Source of the DNA: CAYOUV01 sp964407265
GTDB lineage: Bacteria; Chloroflexota; Anaerolineae; Anaerolineales; Villigracilaceae
Direction: 5' to 3'
NCBI GenBank assembly: GCA_964407265.1
Contig: CAYOUV010000001.1
Span: 73,182-137,181 of the forward strand
DNA length: 64,000 nucleotides
Positions 34,660 to 44,120 of this stretch are shown here, piece by piece. A model generated the notes under the pieces. The model had not been told where the DNA came from and made no database searches. It saw only the letters and a program-made list of their open reading frames with translations. Position 1 is the stretch's first letter. Each line of letters opens with the position of its first letter. The translations under genes and the position numbers were made by a program.

Positions 34660-35313
34660 ATGCGCTGGCTCGCTGCGCTACTGCGCGCCTTCTTTCGTTT
34701 GCTTTACCATCCCCTGGCCCGGACTTACGACCTCGTCTCAGCAACCGTCTCGCTGGGTCGTTGGAATGACTGGACCAGATGTGTTTTGCCGTATATCAAA
34801 GGCCCACGCGTGCTGGAACTGGGACACGGACCCGGACATTTACAACCTCTCCTGCTCAGCCTGGGTTTGATCTCGTTTGGGCTCGATGAATCGCGCCAAA
34901 TGGGGCATCTGGCCAAACGCCGCTTGCGCTCTAGTGGTTACACGAAAGTCAGGTTGGTGCGCGGTTTAGCCCAGTGTCTGCCCTGCGCGGACAAGAGCTT
35001 CAATTCTGTCTTCGCGACCTTCCCCTCCGAATATATATTCGACTCGCGGACACTGACGGAAAGCTGGCGCGTGCTCGCCCCCGGTGGATGCCTGATCGTC
35101 TTGCCTGCGGCCTGGATCACTGGCCACCGACTGATGGAACGCTGGGCAGCCGGCCTGTTTCGCATTACCGGCCAGGCCCCGAATGACCCCGCAGACGCCG
35201 TCGCCGAACGCTTGAGAATTCCATTTAAAAAAGCAGGATTCGAGGTGGAAATCGAACAGCTTCATGTAAAATCAAGTATGCTATTGATCATCCTGGCCCA
35301 CAAGCCAGCCTGA
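34660..35313 (+). CDS. Class I SAM-dependent methyltransferase
   Basis: 217 residues from ATG 34660; an upstream GTG lies inside the terminator hairpin and is not used. SAM motif I is LELGHGPGH near residue 52, followed by GLDESRQM and the post-I segment, then FATFPSEYIFD and WRVLAPGGCLIV. This is a Methyltransf_11-like ubiE-type domain. The start is rich in aromatic and basic residues (RAFFRLLYHPLA) and may touch the membrane. Substrate unknown. Confidence 0.85.
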   Translation: MRWLAALLRAFFRLLYHPLARTYDLVSATVSLGRWNDWTRCVLPYIKGPRVLELGHGPGHLQPLLLSLGLISFGLDESRQMGHLAKRRLRSSGYTKVRLVRGLAQCLPCADKSFNSVFATFPSEYIFDSRTLTESWRVLAPGGCLIVLPAAWITGHRLMERWAAGLFRITGQAPNDPADAVAERLRIPFKKAGFEVEIEQLHVKSSMLLIILAHKPA

Positions 35314-35345
35314 CAAACCCAAATCGCCAGATTGAAGGAACTCGC

Positions 35346-35996
35346 ATGCTTTCCGAAAAACTTCGTGACCCTATCAGCGGTCTGACTCACCTGGGCGCAG
35401 CCATCGCATCTGTTTTTGGACTGATCGGGCTGATCATCATCGGCTGGGGAAACACAGCCAGAGTAACCTCCCTGGTGGTTTACGGCGTCAGCCTGATTAC
35501 CATGTTCGCCGCCAGTGCCACTTATCACATGACCATTTCCACGCCCAAGGTCATCGAAATCCTGCGCAAGATCGACCATTCCGCCATTTATTTATTGATC
35601 GCCGGGACCTACACGCCTTTTTGCATCAATGCCTTCAGCGGCTTTTGGAAGTGGGGCTTGCTGATCATTATCTGGTCGCTGGCGCTGATCGGCGTAGGGG
35701 TTAAAATATTCATCATCCGCGCACCTCGCTGGCTCAATGCGGGGGTATACATCCTGATGGGCTGGTTATGCATCGCCGCCATCCAGCAAATGCTGATTTC
35801 CTTGCCAACGACTGCTTTGATCTGGCTGATCATCGGCGGCGTGACATATACGCTCGGCGCAGTCGTTTACATCACCAAGATCCTGGATTTCAAACCGGGT
35901 TGGTTTGGCTTCCATGAAGTCTGGCACATCTTCGTCATGCTGGCCGCCGCTGCACATTTCATCGCCGTCTGGGCCACCGTAGCACCATTGACCTGA
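35346..35996 (+). CDS. Hemolysin III / PAQR-family membrane protein
   Basis: 216 residues, seven membrane helices. The conserved metal-site motifs are present: SATYH near residue 59, DHSAIYLLIAGTYTPF near 78-93, and HEVWHIFVMLAAAAH near the end. Bacterial members are called hemolysin III or TrhA and affect membrane fluidity and lipid composition. It begins 32 bases after the methyltransferase. Confidence 0.93.
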   Translation: MLSEKLRDPISGLTHLGAAIASVFGLIGLIIIGWGNTARVTSLVVYGVSLITMFAASATYHMTISTPKVIEILRKIDHSAIYLLIAGTYTPFCINAFSGFWKWGLLIIIWSLALIGVGVKIFIIRAPRWLNAGVYILMGWLCIAAIQQMLISLPTTALIWLIIGGVTYTLGAVVYITKILDFKPGWFGFHEVWHIFVMLAAAAHFIAVWATVAPLT

Positions 35997-36022
35997 GACC
36001 GGATCGTGCCAAAGGAGTATGT

Positions 36023-37426
36023 ATGAGACCGCTTGAAATCATCTTGCCCGCCTTGCTCGCAGCCTATTTTCTGTGGCCCATCTTGACCCGCGCCAAGCGA
36101 CCGGCCTACGCTGCCGCCCTGCCGCTCCTGGCGGTTACCCTGACGCCAGTACACTTGCTGGTGGAGAAATACCGCTGGCAGATGATTCCCATCTATGTAA
36201 TTGTCGCGATCACTGCCCTGGTCGCAGGTATTAGCCTGTTTCGTCCAGCACATATTTCCCCTCGGGGGACGATAACCGCTTCGACGCTTGGATTGATCGT
36301 TTTGGCCTTTGCAACGGCATTGCCAATTTTGCTGCCGGTCCCGCATGTTCCGCAACCGTCCGGTCCTTATCCGGTGGGCACAACCACCTTCGTGCTGACC
36401 GACAACGCGCGCCGGGAATTGTATTCCGGGATCGATGAGCCCCGCAAATACATGCTGCAAGTCTGGTATCCCGCTCAGCCTGGGCCGAACGACCAACGTG
36501 CGCCCTGGATGCAGGATGCCGGGATCGTCGCACCAGGCATCGCCGATTATCTCAAGCTGCCGCATTTCTTCCTGGATCACCTGACCCTGGTTAAGACTTC
36601 ATCCTACCTAAACGCCACGCCTCTGGCTGAAGATGGCCCTTATCCATTACTGCTATTTTCACATGGCTGGAACGGCTTCCGCGCCCAGAATACTTACCAA
36701 ATGCAGGAACTGGCCAGCTACGGCTATATTGTGGCGGCCCTGGAACACACTTATGGCGCAGTCGTGACGGTTTTCCCGGACGGTCAAGTGGCCTATAACA
36801 ATCCCAAGGCGCTGCCTAAAGGTGCTCCGGAAGCAGAATACGATGCCGCTGCCCGCAAGCTGGTGAACCAGTGGTCCAACGATTTATCTTTCGCCTTGGA
36901 CTATCTGACCAGATTAAACGCCAACGATCCCGATGGACATTTCACCGGAATGCTCGATCTGGAACGGGTCGGCGTTTTCGGCCACTCGACAGGTGGCGGG
37001 GCGACTATCCAATTCTGCGGGACTGATCCGCGCTGCAAGGCTGGGCTGACGTTGGACGCTTTCATGACTCCTGTTTCCGAGTCGGTGCTAAACAGCGGCC
37101 TGCAACAACCATTCCTGTTCATCTTCAGTGAGGCTTTCCCGACTGAAAAGAACACGCGTTTATTCGAGCAGTTATATTCGCACCTGCCGCCCTCTGACCG
37201 GGTCGTCACAATTCTCGGCACATCGCACTATGATTTAAGTGACTTACCGATGTTGTCGCCACTGGCACACCAGCTCGGTCTGAAGGGACCACTGAACGGA
37301 AAGCGCGCCGAGCAAATCACAATCGACTACGAACGCGCTTTCTTTGCGGCGACCTTAAAGGGACAAAACACTTCGCTATTTGACGGACCGTCGCGTTTTT
37401 ATCCGGAAGTGCGCTACGACCATTGA
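36023..37426 (+). CDS. Alpha/beta hydrolase, platelet-activating-factor acetylhydrolase-like, with membrane N-terminus
   Basis: 467 residues. Four hydrophobic helices (residues 1-110) anchor a PAF-AH-like hydrolase. The oxyanion strand is FSHGWNGFRAQN and the nucleophile elbow GHSTGGG, with a late HYDLSD carrying the probable His. Substrates of such enzymes are short-chain or oxidised phospholipid esters or similar. AAAGGAG precedes the ATG and it is followed 8 bases later by a small membrane protein. Confidence 0.85.
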   Translation: MRPLEIILPALLAAYFLWPILTRAKRPAYAAALPLLAVTLTPVHLLVEKYRWQMIPIYVIVAITALVAGISLFRPAHISPRGTITASTLGLIVLAFATALPILLPVPHVPQPSGPYPVGTTTFVLTDNARRELYSGIDEPRKYMLQVWYPAQPGPNDQRAPWMQDAGIVAPGIADYLKLPHFFLDHLTLVKTSSYLNATPLAEDGPYPLLLFSHGWNGFRAQNTYQMQELASYGYIVAALEHTYGAVVTVFPDGQVAYNNPKALPKGAPEAEYDAAARKLVNQWSNDLSFALDYLTRLNANDPDGHFTGMLDLERVGVFGHSTGGGATIQFCGTDPRCKAGLTLDAFMTPVSESVLNSGLQQPFLFIFSEAFPTEKNTRLFEQLYSHLPPSDRVVTILGTSHYDLSDLPMLSPLAHQLGLKGPLNGKRAEQITIDYERAFFAATLKGQNTSLFDGPSRFYPEVRYDH

Positions 37427-37434
37427 GGAGTTAG

Positions 37435-37875
37435 ATGATGAAACGACCGCGAGAAATTAATATTGCGATTGGAATTGGCATTTTTGCCATCCTGGCGATT
37501 ATCCTTTATTGGGTGACCTGGTTCTCCGCCCCGCAATTCATCCAGGCGCGGACCCCAGAGGCAGCCGATTACCAGATTTACGTGAATTTTGAGCAGGCAT
37601 TCCCACTGGCAGATGGCTGGGTGGCTTTCGCAGCCCTGATCGGCGTGATCGGTCTGTGGAAGATGCGCGACTGGGGCTTCCTGTTCATGCTGCTGGCCGG
37701 CGGTGCGGGACTGTTCCTCGGACTAATGGACTTGCTCTACGATCTGGAGCACAATATGTTCGTGCCGTTCACACCGGAGGCCGCTACCGAACTGGTGATC
37801 GTTATCCTGTTGCTTCTGCTTGGGCCGGTATTGATCACCCTGACCTGGCGAAATCGTCGCGAATTTTTCAAGTAG
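37435..37875 (+). CDS. Small four-helix membrane protein, function unknown
   Basis: 146 residues with hydrophobic stretches at about 11-30, 60-75, 82-105 and 120-140. GAGGAG precedes two adjacent ATG codons. It has no motif I recognise. It sits 8 bases after the hydrolase gene and is probably cotranscribed. Confidence 0.7.
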   Translation: MMKRPREINIAIGIGIFAILAIILYWVTWFSAPQFIQARTPEAADYQIYVNFEQAFPLADGWVAFAALIGVIGLWKMRDWGFLFMLLAGGAGLFLGLMDLLYDLEHNMFVPFTPEAATELVIVILLLLLGPVLITLTWRNRREFFK

Positions 37876-37906
37876 TTCTCTGATAAGTTAGCCAAAGGAG
37901 GCGGAA

Positions 37907-38947
37907 ATGCAACCGGATGTATGGTTTCTTTATCGCCTGATGCTTAAAAGCCGTCTTTACGAAGAAGCCATCAAGCAAATCTGGAATGACGGCCTGATCT
38001 CCGGCGAAATGCACCTGGGAACCGGAGAAGAGGGCATCATTGCCGGGGTCATTTCACAACTTGGGGATGGCGACGCGTTGGCGCTCGACCATCGCGCCAC
38101 ATCTGCCATGTTGATGCGCGGCGTAGACCCGGTCCGGCTGCTGCAGGAAATACGCGGTCACCCGGACGGCTTGAGCGGTGGCCAGGGTGGACACATGCAC
38201 TTGTTCTCCAAATCTGAGCTGGCGATTTCATCGGGGATCGTCGGTGCCTCAGGACCGGCCGCAGCCGGATTCGCACTGGCTGCCCAATACCTTCGTCCCG
38301 GGAAAGTGGCAGTCGCATTCTTTGGGGATGGCGCGATGAACCAGGGCATGCTGATGGAAGCTTTCAACCTGGCTGCCGCCTGGAAACTGCCGGTCCTGTT
38401 TGTCTGTAAGGACGATAACTGGGCCATCACGACCGACTCCGCCAGCGTGACCGGCGGAACTCTCGCTGACCGAGCCAGGGCGATGGGCTTGAAAGCCTTT
38501 GAAGCCGATGGCCGCGACGTGCAAACCGTCTGGCTGGCGGCTCAGACAGCTCTCCTTGGCGCCCGCAGCGGAGAGGGACCAGCTTTCCTGCATGCCACCT
38601 GCGTCCACCTGGAGGGGCACTTCCTGGGCTTACAATTGATCCGCGCGATTCGCAATCCCGTGCGTGAAATTCCTGGAATTGCAGCGCCGCTGATGCGCTC
38701 CTTCCTAAGCCGGGAAGGGAGCACGTTTATCGAGCGCCTGCCCGGCCTTGGGACCGTTTTGGCCTCCATGCTAAAAACCTTTCGTGATCCGCGTCGTGAG
38801 AGCGAAAACGATCCCGTGATTCGCGCCCGCCTGAAATTACAGAGCGATCCCGAGCGTCTGCGCGCGCTGGAAGATGAAATCGAGCTGGAAGTGCGTGAAA
38901 TCTTGCAAAGCGCTCTGGCAAAGACGAGCGAGGAGCCTGCCGCATGA
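37907..38947 (+). CDS. Thiamine-diphosphate-dependent 2-oxoacid (or acetoin) dehydrogenase E1 alpha
   Basis: 346 residues. The ThDP motif runs from GDGA near residue 141 to DDN near 170 (the usual GDG-x(25-30)-N, here with DDNW in place of NNGY). HLGTGEE and GGQGGHMHLF are typical of the alpha subunit. It lacks the C-terminal region of fused E1 enzymes. A strong AAAGGAGG precedes the ATG. The beta subunit overlaps by ATGA. No E2 or E3 gene is in the window, so the rest of the complex lies elsewhere. Confidence 0.92.
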   Translation: MQPDVWFLYRLMLKSRLYEEAIKQIWNDGLISGEMHLGTGEEGIIAGVISQLGDGDALALDHRATSAMLMRGVDPVRLLQEIRGHPDGLSGGQGGHMHLFSKSELAISSGIVGASGPAAAGFALAAQYLRPGKVAVAFFGDGAMNQGMLMEAFNLAAAWKLPVLFVCKDDNWAITTDSASVTGGTLADRARAMGLKAFEADGRDVQTVWLAAQTALLGARSGEGPAFLHATCVHLEGHFLGLQLIRAIRNPVREIPGIAAPLMRSFLSREGSTFIERLPGLGTVLASMLKTFRDPRRESENDPVIRARLKLQSDPERLRALEDEIELEVREILQSALAKTSEEPAA

Positions 38948-39951
38948 AAACCATGTACTTTAGCGAAGCGATTGACGATGCGCTCGGCCAGGCCATGGCG
39001 ACCGACTCGCGCATCATTGTTTACGGTGAGGATGTGCCGCTTCTGCGTCGCAATTTGCTGGCGCGTTTCGGCCCCAAACGCATACGCGGGACTCCGATCA
39101 GCGAGAGTGCTTTTTTAGGCGCGGGTGTGACGGCTGCCATGGCAGGATTGCGCCCGGTCGTCGAAGTATACATGGTCGATTTTCTGGGAGTGACCATGGA
39201 TGCGCTGCTAAATCATGCCGCAAAAAACGAGACTTTTTCAGGAGGCAAATGGAGCGTTCCGCTGGTTGTGCGCACGCCCTGCGGCGGAGGCTACGGTGAC
39301 GGCGGACAGCATGGGCAATCCCTGTGGGGCTGGCTGGCGCACATCCCCGGTCTGTCGGTGGTCGTGCCATCGACTCCCGCTGACGCCGGAAGATTGATGC
39401 TGGCTGCGCTGCAAAACCAGGGGCCGGTCATCTTCATGGAACACAAATTGCTCTCCGAGTCATACCTGGAATTTTTAGGCTCAGGCGGGCGCCAGACCAT
39501 CCGGTTTGACGTTCCGGAAGAGGGGAAACGCGGTGGGGTCCCTAAAAAGTGGGAGCCGGTACCCTTTGGTAAAGCTGTGATACGACGCTCTGGCAGCGAC
39601 CTGGCCATCGTCAGTTTGGGAGTCAGCCTGCACCGGTCCATCCAAGCCGCACAGCTTCTGCAGGATGAGGGTGTGTCAGCCAGCGTCGTGGATTTACGCA
39701 GCGTCGCCCCACTCGACAAAGAAACCGTTTGCACAGCCGTATCCGAGACAGGGCGCTTGTTGGTCGTCGACGAAGATTACGAAGCCTTCGGCTTGTCCGG
39801 CGAACTGGCTGCGATCGTGCTGGAGGCAGGCATTTCAGTCAAGTTTTCCCGTGTCTGTACCCGGACCACAATCCCTTACGCTCGTACTCTGGAGGCTCAA
39901 ACCCTGCCCAACGTTGAACGGATTGTCGAGGCGGCATTGAAGCTTGCCTAA
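38944..39951 (+). CDS. 2-oxoacid (or acetoin) dehydrogenase E1 beta
   Basis: 335 residues, the usual 325-340. It contains ISESAFLGAG, RTPCGGGYGDGGQHGQS and VVDLRSVAPLDKETV, the beta-subunit fold with its C-terminal transketolase domain. It pairs with the alpha subunit to form an alpha2-beta2 E1 that decarboxylates the substrate and transfers the acyl group to a lipoyl E2. The ATGA overlap with the alpha gene ensures equal translation. Confidence 0.93.
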   Translation: MKTMYFSEAIDDALGQAMATDSRIIVYGEDVPLLRRNLLARFGPKRIRGTPISESAFLGAGVTAAMAGLRPVVEVYMVDFLGVTMDALLNHAAKNETFSGGKWSVPLVVRTPCGGGYGDGGQHGQSLWGWLAHIPGLSVVVPSTPADAGRLMLAALQNQGPVIFMEHKLLSESYLEFLGSGGRQTIRFDVPEEGKRGGVPKKWEPVPFGKAVIRRSGSDLAIVSLGVSLHRSIQAAQLLQDEGVSASVVDLRSVAPLDKETVCTAVSETGRLLVVDEDYEAFGLSGELAAIVLEAGISVKFSRVCTRTTIPYARTLEAQTLPNVERIVEAALKLA

Positions 39952-39987
39952 ACAATGACTATGAATTTAATAAAGTCAAGTTGCCTC

Positions 39988-40016
39988 TTGACTCGGCTTT
40001 GTTTTTAGGATAGACT
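39988..40016 (+). promoter_or_regulatory. Promoter of the metal-homeostasis operon
   Basis: TTGACT at 39988-39993 and TAGACT at 40011-40016, spacing 17 bases. The -10 lies inside the DtxR-like box. Confidence 0.78.
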
Positions 40017-40033
40017 AATTTAGCCTCACCTAA
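40005..40033 (+). promoter_or_regulatory. Two overlapping DtxR/IdeR-like operator boxes
   Basis: Compared with the 19-base DtxR consensus (TTAGGTTAGCCTAACCTAA), 40005-40023 matches about 14 positions and 40015-40033 about 15. The outer ends are TTAGG and CCTAA. The boxes cover the -10 and the start region, so an iron-loaded repressor would shut off its own operon. Confidence 0.75.
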
Positions 40034-40055
40034 TTTCACATCTAACACGCATGAA

Positions 40056-40727
40056 ATGATACTTACTCAATCCATTCAGGACTACCTGAAAGCCATATAC
40101 GATCTAAATACCGAAGAAGGGACGGTTTCCACGTCTGCCCTGGCCGCCAGGCTGGAGATCGCACCGGCCTCCGTGACAGGTATGCTGCAGCGCCTGGCTG
40201 CAACCGAACCGGCCCTGATCATATACCGCAAACACCACGGTGTGCAATTGACACCCGCTGGCGAACGGGCGGCGTTGGAAGTCATCCGCCACCATCGCCT
40301 GCTGGAAACCTATCTTGTCGACGCTCTCGGCTACACCTGGGACGAAGTCCACGACGAGGCCTGCCGTCTGGAGCATGCAATCTCGGAGAGTTTAGAAGCA
40401 CGCATCGCCGAACACCTGGGAAACCCGGCCCGCGATCCACATGGTGCACCCATCCCCACGCTTGAATTGGCCATGCCGCTTGATAGGGATCTGCCTCTAT
40501 CAGTTTTGCGTCCTCCACAAAGCGCCGCCATTACACGCGTACACGACGAAGACCCGGCGCTGCTGCGCCAATTGGAAAACCTGGGATTAAAACCCGGATC
40601 GCGCCTGACCATCCTGGACTTCACCGAATCCGATGAGAATCTGCGCTTGCAGGTCGAGGACCAGAGCCAACCTGTGGTGCTGGGCCCGGCCATTACAAAT
40701 CAAATTTTTGTTGAGGTATTTGAATGA
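40056..40727 (+). CDS. DtxR/IdeR-family metal-dependent repressor with C-terminal SH3-like domain
   Basis: 223 residues. A winged helix (1-65), a dimerisation/metal domain (66-140) and a C-terminal SH3/FeoA-like domain (150-223). Metal ligands seem mixed: D9 stands where MntR has Asp and DtxR has Met, while C103, E106 and H107 in EACRLEH match the iron-type DtxR/IdeR motif. The segment NPARDPHGAPIP is close to that of IdeR. It heads an operon with iron and manganese transporters and probably represses it through the boxes at 40005-40033. Confidence 0.9.
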   Translation: MILTQSIQDYLKAIYDLNTEEGTVSTSALAARLEIAPASVTGMLQRLAATEPALIIYRKHHGVQLTPAGERAALEVIRHHRLLETYLVDALGYTWDEVHDEACRLEHAISESLEARIAEHLGNPARDPHGAPIPTLELAMPLDRDLPLSVLRPPQSAAITRVHDEDPALLRQLENLGLKPGSRLTILDFTESDENLRLQVEDQSQPVVLGPAITNQIFVEVFE

Positions 40728-41740
40728 CCCTGGTCACCTGGTTTCTTATTCTATTAGCCGTAATGATGTTGATAGTCTTCTTCCCACGTTATGGCTTATT
40801 TACGCGCATCGTTGATTGGCGGGACTTGCGCCGCCGCGAGCAGGTGGAGGACGCTCTCAAACATCTGCTTGACCGCGAACAACAAGGGCGCCACGCCTCA
40901 CCCGAATCCCTGGCGGGGATCCTGAACCTGCCTGCCGGGGATGTGATGCGGATCATTACCCGCATGGAATCCCAGAATCTGATCGAACACCGCGGCATGC
41001 AACTACACCTGACCTCTGAAGGCGAACGCTGGGCGATGCACATCGTCCGCGCTCATCGTTTGTGGGAGCGGTATCTGGCTGACGAAGCCCGTATGCCGCT
41101 TGCAAACGTTCACAAGGAAGCCAATCGCCGCGAACACAGCCTGTCCCCTGCTCAATTGAATGAACTGGACGCCCAACTCGGGCACCCCGCGCTTGACCCG
41201 CACGGCGACCCCATCCCTACCCGCGATGGGCAACTCGTCCCCCTGGAGGGCCAGCCGCTGACAGACTGGCAAACCGATCGCCCGGCCCGTATCATCCACC
41301 TTGAGGATGAACCAGCGATTGCATTTGAGCAAATCCTGGCAGCCGGTCTGCGCCTCGGACAGACCATCCGCATCCTAGAATCCAACCAGGAAAGATATAT
41401 TTTGTCGGATGGCGAGAGCGAATATCGCCTTGCTCCGGCTGTGGCAGCCAATGTACAGGTCGCGCCGCTCCCGCAGGAGGTGGGTTTGCCCTCCGAAGCC
41501 ATCCCACTCTCTAAACTAAAACACGACCAGCGAGGTGAGGTCATCATCCTGGACGAGGCGGTTCAGGGCTTTACCCGCCGACGCTTCCTGGACCTGGGTT
41601 TGACACCCGGGACTGAGATATACCCGGAGTTGAAGAATTTCTTTGGCGAACCGCGTGCCTACCGGATACGCGGGACCCTGATTGCCTTGCGCAACGATCA
41701 GGCTGCACAAATCTGGGTTATGCCCAAACAAATTAAATAA
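40724..41740 (+). CDS. Membrane-anchored DtxR-like regulator fused to two FeoA/SH3 domains
   Basis: 338 residues, overlapping the previous gene by ATGA. Residues 4-20 form a membrane helix. A DtxR winged helix (about 38-100) and metal/dimer domain (101-165) follow; the ligand motif is EANRREH, so the Cys of the primary site is N134 while E137 and H138 remain. An SH3-like domain (about 180-255) is followed by a canonical FeoA domain (262-335: RRRFLDLGLTPGT and YRIRGTLIALR). No separate feoA gene is present. The protein could hold FeoA beside FeoB at the membrane and may bind DNA or a metal. The combination is inferred from sequence only. Confidence 0.82.
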   Translation: MTLVTWFLILLAVMMLIVFFPRYGLFTRIVDWRDLRRREQVEDALKHLLDREQQGRHASPESLAGILNLPAGDVMRIITRMESQNLIEHRGMQLHLTSEGERWAMHIVRAHRLWERYLADEARMPLANVHKEANRREHSLSPAQLNELDAQLGHPALDPHGDPIPTRDGQLVPLEGQPLTDWQTDRPARIIHLEDEPAIAFEQILAAGLRLGQTIRILESNQERYILSDGESEYRLAPAVAANVQVAPLPQEVGLPSEAIPLSKLKHDQRGEVIILDEAVQGFTRRRFLDLGLTPGTEIYPELKNFFGEPRAYRIRGTLIALRNDQAAQIWVMPKQIK

Positions 41741-41762
41741 CAGACAATAATTAAGGCACAAA

Positions 41763-43130
41763 ATGGCAGATAATTCCCAAAAAACCAAAAGCGAGCAAAC
41801 CGAACAAATCGTCAAACCTGCCGACTTCAGTACCGTTTCGACAGCCAGAGAAGTACTAGAGGGGCGCAGCAAAAAAAACATTTTCGGGCGACTTTTACCC
41901 TTCCTCGGTCCAGCCTTTATTGCGTCGGTTGCTTACCTGGATCCGGGAAATTATGCCACTAATATTCAAGCTGGAGCAAGATACGGCTATGAACTATTGT
42001 GGGTGATCGTCGCCAGTAACCTGATGGCCATGCTGATCCAGACGATGTCCGCTAAATTGGGGATCGCTACCGGGAAGAATCTGGCGGAAATGATGCGCGA
42101 CCACTACCCTCGCTGGGCTTCGATTATCATGTGGCTCATGATGGAATTAGTTGCCATGGCTACCGATTTGGCTGAGTTTATCGGAGCAGCTTTGGGAATT
42201 TATCTGCTCATCCCTGGTATTTTCCAGAGAATCGGAAATTTAACTGGTCTACCGGACCTGCTGATCCCGGCCATTCTGATGGGAGCCTTGACCTTTGTTG
42301 TCTTATTACTTGAGCACGGCGGCTTCCGCCCACTGGAAGCCTTAATCATTGGGTTGGTTGGTGTAATTGCCGTTTCTTATTTGATTGAGACCATTCTGGA
42401 TAAACCCGACTGGGGCCTTTTAGCATACCATTCGGTTGTCCCGTACTTTTCCGACACCAACAGCGTCCTGCTTGCAACCGGCATCCTTGGCGCAACTGTC
42501 ATGCCGCACGCCATCTTCCTGCATTCCGGTTTGATGCAAGGAAGAATCACCACTCACAACGATCATCAATTACGGAGACTTTTTCGCTTTGAATTGGTAG
42601 ACATCCTAATTGCGATGTCCATTGCTGGCCTGGTCAATGCCGCGATGCTGATCATGGCAGCCTCGACCTTCTTCACCCACGGCTTGAGCAATATCGGTAC
42701 AATCGAAGAAGCCTACCGGACCCTCACGCCATTACTGGGAGGTGCAGCCAGCTTTGTCTTTGCAATCTCTTTGTTGGCTTCAGGGCATTCTTCATCCACT
42801 GTGGGGACGATGGCAGGCCAAGTCATCATGCAAGGCTTCATCCATCGCAAAATCCCCATGTGGATCCGACGCCTGATGACGATGATTCCATCATTTATCG
42901 TGATTGGCTTTCGTTTCGACCCGACCACCACGCTTGTACTTAGTCAGGTAGTCTTGAGCTTTGGATTGCCATTCGCGATCATTCCGCTGGTGTTTTTCAC
43001 GGCCAGGCGCGATCTCATGGGGGTCTTGGTCAATCGCCGCATTACCACCATCGTTGCCAGCATTGTTGCTGCTTTGATCGTGGCCCTCAATCTATTCTTA
43101 CTGTACCAGATCATCTTTGTGGGGAGCTAG
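41763..43130 (+). CDS. mntH: Nramp-family divalent metal transporter (MntH)
   Basis: 455 residues with about eleven membrane helices. The metal site D60-P61-G62-N63 in AYLDPGNYA is intact, helix 3 has MATDLAEFIG, and helix 6 has VMPHAIFLHS with the conserved Met, so it should carry Mn or Fe with protons. The cytoplasmic N-terminus is about 40 residues. It begins 22 bases after the DtxR-FeoA gene and 2 bases before a universal stress protein. Confidence 0.95.
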   Translation: MADNSQKTKSEQTEQIVKPADFSTVSTAREVLEGRSKKNIFGRLLPFLGPAFIASVAYLDPGNYATNIQAGARYGYELLWVIVASNLMAMLIQTMSAKLGIATGKNLAEMMRDHYPRWASIIMWLMMELVAMATDLAEFIGAALGIYLLIPGIFQRIGNLTGLPDLLIPAILMGALTFVVLLLEHGGFRPLEALIIGLVGVIAVSYLIETILDKPDWGLLAYHSVVPYFSDTNSVLLATGILGATVMPHAIFLHSGLMQGRITTHNDHQLRRLFRFELVDILIAMSIAGLVNAAMLIMAASTFFTHGLSNIGTIEEAYRTLTPLLGGAASFVFAISLLASGHSSSTVGTMAGQVIMQGFIHRKIPMWIRRLMTMIPSFIVIGFRFDPTTTLVLSQVVLSFGLPFAIIPLVFFTARRDLMGVLVNRRITTIVASIVAALIVALNLFLLYQIIFVGS

Positions 43131-43132
43131 TC

Positions 43133-44038
43133 ATGTTCAAGCATATTCTCGTTCCACTTGATGGTTCCAGGCTCGCTGAGGCTGCGCTGCCTCCAGCCGC
43201 CTCATTGGCCCAAACAATACATGCACCAATCACACTGCTACACCTGATCGAAAGGAATGCTCCTAAAACTGTCCACAAGGATCGCCACCTAACCCAGCCA
43301 GGTGAGGCGGATGAATACTTACGGCAGGTCACGCACCAATCCTTTGCCAAAGGAACCCAGGTCGATTGGCACGTCCACAAAGCCGAGATCAAGGACGTGG
43401 CGCGCAGCATTGTCGAGTACACCAGCGAGCTTGAACCAGACCTGATTGTGATGTGCTCGCACGGGCGCGGCGATGTTCACGATGTGCTATTTGGAAGTAT
43501 CGCCCAGCAAGTACTGGCGCAAGGCGAAACTCCGCTGCTGCTGCTTCAGCCTAAAAAACCTGGTGAGCCGCAACCATTCAAACTTCGCCGAATCCTGGTC
43601 CCCCTGGATAGCGAATCGAACCACGACGACAGCTTGCCTGTCGCCGAATTCCTGGCTAAGGCCTATCATGCGGAACTTCACTTGCTATGTGTTATTCCAA
43701 CATATGGTACCCTATCCGGAGAGCAAGCCGCAGCCGGGACTCTGATGCCGGGTACCACCAGTGTTTACCTCGACATGAAAGAGGACCTCGCCAGGCAACA
43801 CTTTCAGGAACATCTAAATGAACTGACCGAACGCGGGTTCCGGGTCTCCGCTGAGGTTGGAAGAGGCGATCCTGCCCAGACTATCGTCAACGTTGCCGAT
43901 CAAATTGAAGCCGATCTGATATTGCTCAGCACCCATCGCAAAGCTGGATTGGATGCCTTTTGGGCACGCAGCGTTGCACCTAACGTCGCGCGCCAAACGA
44001 CCATCCCAATCCTATTCATTCCACTCCCAACTGCATAG
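43133..44038 (+). CDS. Tandem universal stress protein
   Basis: 301 residues made of two UspA domains (about 1-145 and 150-300). The first begins KHILVPLDGSRLAE and ends GSIAQQVL, the second begins RRILVPLDSESNHD. The second retains LLSTHRKAG but its ATP loop (G-x2-G-x9-GS) is incomplete. Location directly after mntH suggests a role in metal or oxidative stress. Confidence 0.93.
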   Translation: MFKHILVPLDGSRLAEAALPPAASLAQTIHAPITLLHLIERNAPKTVHKDRHLTQPGEADEYLRQVTHQSFAKGTQVDWHVHKAEIKDVARSIVEYTSELEPDLIVMCSHGRGDVHDVLFGSIAQQVLAQGETPLLLLQPKKPGEPQPFKLRRILVPLDSESNHDDSLPVAEFLAKAYHAELHLLCVIPTYGTLSGEQAAAGTLMPGTTSVYLDMKEDLARQHFQEHLNELTERGFRVSAEVGRGDPAQTIVNVADQIEADLILLSTHRKAGLDAFWARSVAPNVARQTTIPILFIPLPTA

Positions 44039-44120
44039 AATTACTCGCTGCATCGGCCCATCATAAAATTAGCAGCAATATTTAAATATAGCAATTACAA
44101 ATCTTTATATGTAACAGATT

